Below are positions 52,720-60,424 of a stretch of DNA of 64,000 nucleotides, piece after piece. This DNA comes from Virgisporangium ochraceum (GTDB lineage Bacteria > Actinomycetota > Actinomycetes > Mycobacteriales > Micromonosporaceae): NCBI RefSeq assembly GCF_016863655.1, contig NZ_BOPH01000072.1:62001-126000 (forward strand). The letters run 5' to 3'. The translations under genes were made by a program, and so were the position numbers. Every line of letters starts with the position of its first letter. The stretch's first letter is position 1. Under the pieces are notes generated by a model, which had not been told where the DNA came from, searched no databases, and worked only from the letters and a program-made list of their open reading frames with translations.

Positions 52720-53535
52720 ATGACGCGTAGCAATGGCGGGATCTGGCGGCCACTGATCTCAGTGGATGCCAAGGGGTACGGTGCGGCCGATGACCGGCGG
52801 CAGGCCGCCATGCAGCGGGGACTCGCCGACATGCTGCGGGCCAGCGCCGCCGAGGTCGGCCTTCGCCGCGACGAATGGGTGTGCCAGCCGGGCGGCGACG
52901 GGGAACTCGCGATTCTTCCGGCCGACGAGGGGATGGTGACGGTACTCGACGCCTACGTGCGGGTACTGGCCGACCGGCTGCAGGAATACAACGACGATCG
53001 TATCGAGAATGCCCGGCTGCGCCTACGGATGGCCGTTCACATGGGAGTCGCCGCGCCGGCCGCCAACGGATACTCGGGCGCCGGCGTCGTCGTGGTGAGC
53101 CGGCTCGTCGGATGTGCCGCGGCTCGCGCGGCGCAGGCCGCGGCGCCGGAGGCGAGCCTCGTGGTCGTCCTGTCGAACAGCATCTTCCAGAACCTCGTCG
53201 CACAACGCCACACCAGGCTCGGGCCCAAGCTCTTCCGCCGCATCCAGGTGGAGGTGAAGGAGTATCGCGACGAGGCGTGGCTGTATGTGCCCGGCCACGA
53301 TGTGCACGCCCTGGACCTGACCACACCCCCGGCCGGACCCCCCACCGGGTCGACCCCGTCGGCACCGAAGCCGGCGCCGACGCCGAAGCCGCCACCGGCG
53401 CGGGAGCAGGCGCCGGCGCGGGAGCCGGCGAACCGTCCCGGCCCTCCTCCGGCCCGCTTCCAGCAGACGAACGTCTTCGAGGACCAGGTCACCGCAGACG
53501 TGATCGGTATCAAGCAGGAGTACTTCAGTGGCTGA
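52720..53535 (+). CDS. Class-III nucleotidyl-cyclase-like protein with C-terminal motif
   Basis: Residues about 8-195 of this 271-residue protein follow the class III cyclase fold: D16 in LISVDAKGYG and D60 in QPGGDGELAIL sit where the two metal-binding Asp belong, and R128 in VVVVSRLVG where the transition-state Arg belongs. The Asn normally found in the VNxAxR motif is replaced by Val, so catalysis may be lost and the domain may bind nucleotide only. A Pro-rich linker (about 205-248) leads to a C-terminal motif, N251-VFEDQVTADVI-G263, also found in the next protein. The ATG has GGGAGA upstream. The gene overlaps the NTPase gene by 8 bp. Confidence 0.72.
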   Translation: MTRSNGGIWRPLISVDAKGYGAADDRRQAAMQRGLADMLRASAAEVGLRRDEWVCQPGGDGELAILPADEGMVTVLDAYVRVLADRLQEYNDDRIENARLRLRMAVHMGVAAPAANGYSGAGVVVVSRLVGCAAARAAQAAAPEASLVVVLSNSIFQNLVAQRHTRLGPKLFRRIQVEVKEYRDEAWLYVPGHDVHALDLTTPPAGPPTGSTPSAPKPAPTPKPPPAREQAPAREPANRPGPPPARFQQTNVFEDQVTADVIGIKQEYFSG

Positions 53536-55786
53536 ACCGGCCGACGACGAGGACCGGACGCAGCCGGGGCAACCCGACGGCGAAGACACCGGTACCGAGG
53601 ACACGGCCGAGCTACCGGGCGGGAACACCGATCCCGACACCGCCGACGAGGGCTCCGGGTCCGAGGAGGAACCCGACGGGTCCGGCGAAGAGCCATCGAC
53701 GGCTCCCCGCGGTGGGTCCCGCTCCGACAGTGGGTCCCGCTCCGACGGTGCGCGGCGTTCGGGGCCGACCCGGACCCGCGGGCACGGCGACCGCGACGAC
53801 CTGATGCCCAGCCAGTTCGGCAACCTGATCAACATCTTCCAGGACCAGGTCCGGGCCGGCACGATCGGCCAGAGCGGTGCGTCTCCGGGCGACCAGCGCC
53901 GTCGCAACACCGCGCGGAAGATGAACGAGTCCGAGGTGACGGCCGACCTGCGCTACTACTGCCGTCCGGACCGCTGGGGCGACGCGGTGGAGCGTCTGCA
54001 GAACGACCACGTAGTGGTTCTCTGCGGACGCACCGGTCTCGGCAAGCGCGCCGGTGCGGTGAACCTGCTCCGTGAGGTGACGCATGGCCAGTTGGTGGTG
54101 ATGTCGGCCACCAGCGACCTCAAGCACCTGGCCGCTCGGAAGTACCAGAAGGACTTCGGCTATCTCGTCATCAACCAGGTCGACACGGCCACCAGCGAAG
54201 ACCATGACTTCGCGTGGCGCGACATCCGCGAACAGGTCCGCAACGCGAACGCCTACCTCGTGGTCACCACCGTCCTGGCCGCCGATACGAAGGTGGACTC
54301 CGTCCGTCACTTCGACTGGCAGCGGCCGGACCTGCACGCGACCCTGGTGGGCTTCCTGGCCGACCACGACGTGGAACTGGACGACGAGGTGATCGCCAGG
54401 GTCGTCGCCGAAACCACCATCGAGTGTTCGATGGCGGAGTTCGCCGACGTCGCCAGGAGACTCGCGGAACGCGAGCCGCACGAGAAGATCCTGGAGACCT
54501 TCGGCGAGACCTGCGCGCGCCGGGTACAGGACTGGTTCGACGAGCCACGCGAGGCCAGGGAGATCGTCGAGGTCGCGGTGCTCGCGTTCATCGAGGGTGT
54601 GTCCAACCGGGAGCTGGACTGGATGCACCGGGAACTGGCGGAGCTGCTGGAGAAGCACGGCGCCATGGAGACGCGGGCGAAGCCTGCGCGCAAGGGCACC
54701 GACCCGCCCGCGCTGGTGACCGGTCGGCGGCACCGGGTGCTCGAGAACAGCCTGATGGTCGAACGCCACGTCGCCGGGTACACCGCCGACCGCCGGGTGC
54801 TGGAGTTCCGCAGCCGCGCGTACCGGCGGCACGTGCTGATCGAACTGTCGCGCCGCTACCCGAACCCGTTCTGGGACGCGATCGCCCAATGGCTGTGCGG
54901 CATCGTCCTCCAGCAGGATCAGGAACTGCGGGTCGCCGAAGGGCTGGCGCTGCTGGCGGCGGTCGACTTCGACGAGGTCGAGGGGGCGTACCTGCACCCG
55001 TGGTCCAAGGGGCAGATCCTCGCTCCCGGCCAGGTGACCGCGGTGTACACGTTGTGGTGGATGTGCTACGCGGAAGACACCATGCCGGTCGCCCTGAAGA
55101 TCGCCAAGCAGTGGGCGAACCATGGCACGCCCAAGCAGCGATGGGCGGCGGCCATGGTGTACAGCGGCGAACTCGGCGCCTGCGATCCGGCCCACTCCAT
55201 CAAGCAGCTCTGGAACCTGATCATCCAGTCGGCACAGGGTTACGAAGAGGCCTGTTACGCGATGGCGCTGCTGTTCGCGACCCTCACGCGCTCCACGGAG
55301 GAAGCCGGCAAGGTGCTCACGACGCTCGAGCGCCAACTGGACCGGCCGATCACCAGGCCGCAGGACGTGCAGGTCGTCCAGCGGGCCCGCGTCGTCCTGC
55401 GCGATCTTCTGCTCCTTCGGGACGAGCGGAAGATCCCGGTGACGTTCGTGTACCTGGAGAAGTACCTGCCCGACGAACCCGTCCGGATCCACCTGATCGC
55501 GCGCCTCTGGGCCAGCGCCATCTCGCATCAACCGTTCCGCAAGATGGTTCTCGAGTCGCTCTGGGACGGGCTGAGCAGGCTGGCGAAGATCTCCGACGAA
55601 CCGCGGGAACTTGCCCGGCAGCTCGGCGAGTCGATCATGACCGCGATGCAGTCCGAGCAGATCGACCGGTTCTACCGGGACTTCAAAGCCGTCGACGCCT
55701 ACCGGCGCATCCGCGGCAAGTCCAAGGAGTCGCTGGCCCTGATCGTGCTGGATGTCATCGAACGCCATTACCGCAAACGACGCTAA
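53528..55786 (+). CDS. STAND-like P-loop NTPase with altered Walker A
   Basis: The 752-residue protein starts with an acidic, Ser/Gly-rich disordered region (about 1-90), then the motif N102-IFQDQVRAGTI-G114 shared with the preceding protein. A P-loop follows (VVVLCGRTGLGKRAGAVNLL; G167-RTGLGKR-174) in which the usual Ser/Thr after Lys is Arg. Hydrophobic strands such as GYLVINQVDT and AYLVVTTVLA could be later NTPase strands. The C-terminal 400 residues are all-helical, HEAT/TPR-like. This layout resembles STAND sensor NTPases of conflict systems. It overlaps the cyclase-like gene by 8 bp, and the SPFH gene starts 15 bp downstream. Confidence 0.7.
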   Translation: MAEPADDEDRTQPGQPDGEDTGTEDTAELPGGNTDPDTADEGSGSEEEPDGSGEEPSTAPRGGSRSDSGSRSDGARRSGPTRTRGHGDRDDLMPSQFGNLINIFQDQVRAGTIGQSGASPGDQRRRNTARKMNESEVTADLRYYCRPDRWGDAVERLQNDHVVVLCGRTGLGKRAGAVNLLREVTHGQLVVMSATSDLKHLAARKYQKDFGYLVINQVDTATSEDHDFAWRDIREQVRNANAYLVVTTVLAADTKVDSVRHFDWQRPDLHATLVGFLADHDVELDDEVIARVVAETTIECSMAEFADVARRLAEREPHEKILETFGETCARRVQDWFDEPREAREIVEVAVLAFIEGVSNRELDWMHRELAELLEKHGAMETRAKPARKGTDPPALVTGRRHRVLENSLMVERHVAGYTADRRVLEFRSRAYRRHVLIELSRRYPNPFWDAIAQWLCGIVLQQDQELRVAEGLALLAAVDFDEVEGAYLHPWSKGQILAPGQVTAVYTLWWMCYAEDTMPVALKIAKQWANHGTPKQRWAAAMVYSGELGACDPAHSIKQLWNLIIQSAQGYEEACYAMALLFATLTRSTEEAGKVLTTLERQLDRPITRPQDVQVVQRARVVLRDLLLLRDERKIPVTFVYLEKYLPDEPVRIHLIARLWASAISHQPFRKMVLESLWDGLSRLAKISDEPRELARQLGESIMTAMQSEQIDRFYRDFKAVDAYRRIRGKSKESLALIVLDVIERHYRKRR

Positions 55787-55801
55787 CAGGGGACTTCGTA
55801 C

Positions 55802-57250
55802 ATGAGCGCGTATCCGATCGTTTCAAGCAAGTACCTGAATGAGGCGGGCAGCCGGGGTCTGTTCCGTCTCGGTCGCAAGACACGCGACGCGTCGGAGCTG
55901 CCGAAGGCGGGAGCGCACGAGGCGCTGGTCTACCGGGTCCAGGGTCGCCACGTGGTCGACAAAGGCCAGCTCGGTCGCGACTCCGACGTGGTCGTCGGGG
56001 CGTCACACGTCAGCGTGGTCGACGTCAGCGCCGGCGTTCCGGTCACCGTGTCGTTGACGATGCCGTCGGCCGAGGCCAGCAACTTCACCGTGCAGGTGAC
56101 GTTCGCGTGCACGGTCATCGATCCCGCGCGGGTGGTCCGGGAGAACATCCGGGCGGACGCGGCGATTCTGGCCTACCTGCGACGCGACCAGAAGCTGGTG
56201 CATCTCGGGCTGCCGTACCGGATGACCGAGCTGAACGCGGTGCGTCGCGAGGTGCACGCCCGCATCCGCGCGTACGCGGAAGTCAAGCCGCCGGACGTGC
56301 AGGGCATGCAGGTCGTGCTCGACGGCGTGGAGGTGCTGACCCCGGACGAGCTGGCCAGCTTCCAGAAGGCCCGCTGGGAGGCCCGGCGCGATCACGTGCT
56401 GGAGACGGAGAAGCGGGGCTACTCCCACGAGCAGGAGAGCGTCCAGGAAGAGCATCAGCGGCGCATGGAGGCACGGAAGCGCCGCGATCGTCACGAGGCC
56501 GCCGGCGAGGACCAGGAAGCCGAGCAGGCGGCGACGCTCCGCGACAGTCGTCACAAGCGCATGCTGCGGGCCGAGGAGATGGAGTTCGCCCAGCGCGAGG
56601 TCGAGCAGGCCATGGCGGCGTTCGGCGACGACCCCCTCAAGGCGTTGATCTACGCCCAGCGGCAGGGCGAGATCAACATCAAGGAGCTCGCCGGCAAGAT
56701 GTCCGCTGACCTGGAGCGGCAGGACGAGTACCGGCGTGAGCAGTTGGCGCTCGACCGGGCCGACGAGCGTCAGGAGGTCGAGTGGTCGCGCGAACGCGAG
56801 CGGGAGGACCGGGAGGACCGCAACCGTGCGCGTGAGGCGGCCCGCGAGGACAAGCGGCTGAAGCGTGAGGCGGAGCGCGAGGACCGTCGGCTGCGCAGGC
56901 AGGACGCCCAGGTCGAACGCGAGGCCGTCCGAGCGGAACTGGAGCGTCTGCGGCAGGAGGAGCGCGAGGACCGTCACAAGCAGATGGAGGTCAACGTCGA
57001 ACTCGTTGGCGAGTTGGCCAAGCGTGGGCACCTCGACATGGTCGACATGCAGCCCGAGCGGCTGGTCGAGAAGATCTCCGGGCTCGAACCCAACAGCCTG
57101 GGTGGTGGGCGGCACCGGCAGCTGCCCGCCGAGGAGGAGCAGGCGGCGTTGGAGGGCCGGCCGAATGACGCCAAGGCATCCGGCGACGGCGGGCTCGAAT
57201 CCGACGAACCCATCGACATCGACGTCGAGGTGAACGAAGAGGATGACTGA
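55802..57250 (+). CDS. SPFH/band-7-type protein with long charged coiled coil
   Basis: The 482-residue protein has an N-terminal beta-rich region (about 1-110) and the SPFH-type segment FTVQVTFACTVIDPARVVRE with a following amphipathic helix (VRREVHARIRAYAEVKPPDV and GMQVVLDGVEVLTPDELASF). Residues about 190-430 are a highly charged Arg/Glu coiled coil with no membrane helix. SPFH proteins assemble into rings or microdomains at membranes. Here the hydrophobic anchor is missing, so membrane contact may come through the DUF4407 protein encoded next, whose start it overlaps by 8 bp. The ATG has AGGGGA about 8 nt upstream. Confidence 0.72.
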   Translation: MSAYPIVSSKYLNEAGSRGLFRLGRKTRDASELPKAGAHEALVYRVQGRHVVDKGQLGRDSDVVVGASHVSVVDVSAGVPVTVSLTMPSAEASNFTVQVTFACTVIDPARVVRENIRADAAILAYLRRDQKLVHLGLPYRMTELNAVRREVHARIRAYAEVKPPDVQGMQVVLDGVEVLTPDELASFQKARWEARRDHVLETEKRGYSHEQESVQEEHQRRMEARKRRDRHEAAGEDQEAEQAATLRDSRHKRMLRAEEMEFAQREVEQAMAAFGDDPLKALIYAQRQGEINIKELAGKMSADLERQDEYRREQLALDRADERQEVEWSREREREDREDRNRAREAAREDKRLKREAEREDRRLRRQDAQVEREAVRAELERLRQEEREDRHKQMEVNVELVGELAKRGHLDMVDMQPERLVEKISGLEPNSLGGGRHRQLPAEEEQAALEGRPNDAKASGDGGLESDEPIDIDVEVNEEDD

Positions 57251-58574
57251 GACCACCGTCGACCGTCCGATCGCGGGCGGCGCAGGCAGCGACCCGCTGC
57301 GACCCGCGGATCCCGACGACAGCTTCGCCCGCTGGCCGCGTCGGCTGATCGGTGTCCGCGAAGAGCTTCTCGACACCGTTCCGGAGGAACGGCCGCGGTA
57401 CACACGGCTCGGCCTCATCCTGGTGAACACCGGTCTGATGGCGGCGGTCTCGCTGTTCACGGCGCTGCAGCGGGTGGTCGACGTGCCGTGGATCGCCGTC
57501 GTCCCGATAGCGGTCTTCTGGGGCTTCCTCGTTCTGGTCGTCGACAGCTGGATGGTGTCCAGCACACACGGTGCCATCGGCGGCAACCGAATGTTGATCT
57601 TCGTTCCCCGTCTGGTGATGGCCGTGCTCCTGGGCACGGTCATCGCCGAGCCGCTCGTCCTGTGGATCTTCAATCCGGCGATCCGGACGAACGTCGAGCA
57701 GTTCCGCAACGACGACGTCAACGGCGAGGCCAGCCGCTGGCGCACGTGCAATCCCGAGACGGGATCCACGCAGGGCCGGCCGGAGTGCGAGGGGTACCAC
57801 CTTCCCCTCAAGTCTCCGCAGGAGATCTCCGACAAGCTGGACCAGCTGACAGAGGAACGGAAGACCCAGAGCGCCACGATCGAAACGTTGAACACCCAGC
57901 TGGTCGAGAAGCAGAAGCTCGCACAGGACGAGTGCGCCGGCGTCAAGCGCGACAACACCTCCGGCAACCCGGGAAAGGGTTTCCGCTGCGACAGTGCCTG
58001 GAAGGTGGCGAACGACTTCGAAGCCCAGATCGACCTACCGGGCAAGCGCGCCGCGCTGGCCGCCCTCGACACCCAGATCAACACGTTGACCGGCGAGCTG
58101 GCGACCGCTCGGGGTGCCTATAACCGGCAGCTCGAAGAGGCGATCGCCGCGAAGCGGAACGACCGGGAGAGCTCGTACGGGCAGATCGACATCATCGACG
58201 AGGCGCGCGGCCTGGAGCGGCTCTCCGACCAGAGCGGCTTCGTCCTCGCTGCCAACTGGTTGGTGCGCATCCTGCTGATCGTCGTCGACAGCCTGCCCGT
58301 GCTCGCCAAGATGCTCGGCGGAACGACCAGCTACGACATTCAGGTCCACCGCCAGCTGCAGGCGCGCCGACTGGCCCGCGAGCGCAAGCTGGAGGTGGCC
58401 GAGCGCCGCGAGCAGGCGGCGACCGACAAGGCCATCAACGAGATCGACCGCGACCGGGACGAGGCCATCGACCAGATCAAGGATCGGCGGCGCACCGACG
58501 ACGAACGGCGCGAGGAGCTGCTCGAGCAGGAGATCGACCGTCGCGCGGCGCGGTACTCCGAGGCCGAGGACTAG
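57243..58574 (+). CDS. DUF4407 integral membrane protein
   Basis: The 443-residue protein has three closely spaced helices (about 54-78, 80-105 and 117-143), a long coiled-coil loop (about 190-320, EEISDKLDQL-type heptads) with three or four Cys, a fourth helix (LVRILLIVVDSLPVLAKML, about 341-359) and a cytoplasmic charged coiled coil (about 370-443). This is the DUF4407 arrangement, whose function is unknown. The extracytoplasmic coiled loop suits sensing or pore gating. It overlaps the SPFH gene by 8 bp and ends on a TAG whose CTAG also contains the stop of the converging Crp/Fnr gene. Confidence 0.82.
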   Translation: MTETTVDRPIAGGAGSDPLRPADPDDSFARWPRRLIGVREELLDTVPEERPRYTRLGLILVNTGLMAAVSLFTALQRVVDVPWIAVVPIAVFWGFLVLVVDSWMVSSTHGAIGGNRMLIFVPRLVMAVLLGTVIAEPLVLWIFNPAIRTNVEQFRNDDVNGEASRWRTCNPETGSTQGRPECEGYHLPLKSPQEISDKLDQLTEERKTQSATIETLNTQLVEKQKLAQDECAGVKRDNTSGNPGKGFRCDSAWKVANDFEAQIDLPGKRAALAALDTQINTLTGELATARGAYNRQLEEAIAAKRNDRESSYGQIDIIDEARGLERLSDQSGFVLAANWLVRILLIVVDSLPVLAKMLGGTTSYDIQVHRQLQARRLARERKLEVAERREQAATDKAINEIDRDRDEAIDQIKDRRRTDDERREELLEQEIDRRAARYSEAED

Positions 58575-59266
58575 GACGGGTCGCGCGGATCCGCGACTGC
58601 GGCCAGGCCGGCCCGGTCGAGAATGACCACCGAACGGTAGCGGGTGTCGATCAGTTTCTGCTCGCGGAGCTTGCCGAGTTCGCGCTGGACGCTGCCCTCC
58701 GAGGCACCCACCAGATCGGCGATGTCCGCCTGCGGAAACCAGGCGGGCAGCCGGATCCCGCCGCCCGGGGTCGGCTCGCCGCACACCTGGGCGAGCTCGT
58801 CGATCACCGCCGCGAGGCGTTGGACGACCGTGCGGGTCGCATACTCCACCCGGCGCCGGTTGGCGAAGTGCAGTTGTTCCACCACGCGGGCGTTGATCAG
58901 TTCTCCGGCGACGCGATGACGCGCGATGAAGTCATGCAGGGTCACGTGAAGGATCAGTCGAGCTTCGACCGCGGTGCAGGTCGTGACCGTCGCCGACCGG
59001 GGCAGGCCGCTGATGGCGGCCATGTCGCCGATCAGGTCGCCCTCGCCACGCACACTGAGCAGCGCGGTGCCGGTGTCGGTTCCGGTCGTCACCTTGACAT
59101 GTCCGCGCAGGATCAGAAACGCCTGCCGGCCGTTGGTTCCTTCGCTGATCAACTCGACGTTGCGCGCGAACCGCTTTGGGACGCCGAGCTCCAGAAACGC
59201 GCTACGGACAGGTGGTGGAAGTCGGCCGAGCAGCGTCGCCGGCCGCCACGCATTCCCGGCTTCCAT
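58571..59266 (-). CDS. Crp/Fnr-family regulator
   Basis: The 231-residue protein has a cyclic-nucleotide-binding beta-barrel (about 15-125) with phosphate-cassette sequence GDLIGDMAAISGLPRSATV, and a winged helix (about 150-225) with FPQADIADLVGASEGSVQRE and LGKLREQKLI. The Arg-Ser of PRSATV is kept, but the usual GE before it is GD, so cyclic nucleotide binding is possible, not certain. It converges with the cyclase-like operon and shares a CTAG with the DUF4407 stop. It lies 102 bp downstream of the PRTase-like gene on the same strand. Confidence 0.9.
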   Translation of the reverse strand: MEAGNAWRPATLLGRLPPPVRSAFLELGVPKRFARNVELISEGTNGRQAFLILRGHVKVTTGTDTGTALLSVRGEGDLIGDMAAISGLPRSATVTTCTAVEARLILHVTLHDFIARHRVAGELINARVVEQLHFANRRRVEYATRTVVQRLAAVIDELAQVCGEPTPGGGIRLPAWFPQADIADLVGASEGSVQRELGKLREQKLIDTRYRSVVILDRAGLAAVADPRDPS

Positions 59267-59368
59267 CAGGTCACCGTCGTGCTCATGCGACGTACTCCGA
59301 TCTGCATGTATCCGTCACTGTAACGACGTCGATCCGGCCCGGCAGCCGTTCGGCGAGACGGCCGTCGA

Positions 59369-60424
59369 TCACATCCGGGAGACCAGATGGGACAGCCGTG
59401 TGCGCAACGCGTCGTCGCGGCGCAGCCGGGCGTACCACTCCTTCCGGCCGGTCCAGCCCAGCCCGACCCGGGACTCGAGGCGTTCGAACGGCGCCCGGTA
59501 TGGCGGACTGTGCGTCGACAACCACAGCGGAGGCACCGTGCTGTCCGGTGTGTTCTTGTGGGTCACCACGAGGAGACCCGCAGCGCTGCGGCCGAAAGCG
59601 GCGGTGTCGGGACCGGCACCGCCGAGACGATGGCCGGACCCGGCGACGTGGTGGTCGGCGAACCAGCGGCAGAACCGCGTGACCGCATCCGGTACCTCAC
59701 CCGGCAGGTCCGCATAGCCGACCGGAAGTGTGGAGATCGAGTTCACGAGCCTGATCGCGGCGATGTGGCCAATGCTGTCAGCGGCAAGGCGTTCGCGCGC
59801 CCGATCGGTCGCGGCCTGGATCAGACACGTGACGCGTACCGGCCGGAGCGGATGGATGATCCTCTGGACGGTGGTCAGGCGGTCGACCTCCGCCGCGATG
59901 CTCGCACCGCTGAGCCCGAGATCGGCGAGCAGAACCCAGTGCGACCGGGTCCGCAGCGCCCGGATCGCCCCGGCGTACTCCGGTGGTGGCCGCCCCGCCT
60001 CCACCATCCAGAGCGCGGAGGCAAGGTCGTGGCTGGACCGGAAGGGCAGGTTGTCGTCGAGGCGTCCGGGCAGGCAGTTGGCCCGGTAGAAGTCGTCGCG
60101 GAGGGTGTCGCGATCGAGTTCCAGGACGAGCACCTCGGTGGGTGACCGCACGGCCTGCTGCTCCTGGAAGGTTGCCCACAACGACCGCCAGGCCCGGTGC
60201 AGTTCCGGCCGGGACAGGTAGCGGGTGAGGGCGAACAGCCACCGGGCCGGTTCGCGCCACTCCTCCGGAAGGTCGGCGAGGGCCCGCCGGATCCGGGACG
60301 CCACCGTCACCGGCGACTCGCGGAACGGTGAACGCCGTTCGTCCGCGTCCAGCTCGTGCAGCCGGGAGGTCAGCCAGGCGCGCTCCCGGGGAGTCAGCCG
60401 TTGCTGCCGTGCCATGGCCGTCAC
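59369..60424 (-). CDS. Phosphoribosyltransferase-like protein (PRTase-CE type)
   Basis: The 351-residue protein has a helical N-terminus (about 1-90, TPRERAWLTSRLHELDADER and WLFALTRYLSRPELHRAW) and a Rossmann-like middle. VLLADLGLSGASIAAEV (164-180) resembles a PRPP-binding loop of the D-x-G-x-S-G form seen in PRTase-like proteins of conflict systems. Later strands (RVTCLIQAATDRAR) fit the same fold. The activity is unproven and the family call is from memory of the motif. The GTG start overlaps the upstream NB-ARC stop (GTGA), so the two are coupled. No signal peptide is present. Confidence 0.62.
   Translation of the reverse strand: MTAMARQQRLTPRERAWLTSRLHELDADERRSPFRESPVTVASRIRRALADLPEEWREPARWLFALTRYLSRPELHRAWRSLWATFQEQQAVRSPTEVLVLELDRDTLRDDFYRANCLPGRLDDNLPFRSSHDLASALWMVEAGRPPPEYAGAIRALRTRSHWVLLADLGLSGASIAAEVDRLTTVQRIIHPLRPVRVTCLIQAATDRARERLAADSIGHIAAIRLVNSISTLPVGYADLPGEVPDAVTRFCRWFADHHVAGSGHRLGGAGPDTAAFGRSAAGLLVVTHKNTPDSTVPPLWLSTHSPPYRAPFERLESRVGLGWTGRKEWYARLRRDDALRTRLSHLVSRM

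Noticed and set aside
52720..53535. Canonical Pycsar or CBASS operon
   Set aside because: The cyclase-like domain lacks the catalytic Asn, and no known cap effector (TM, TIR, nuclease or phospholipase) is adjacent; the NTPase/SPFH/DUF4407 neighbours do not fit either system.
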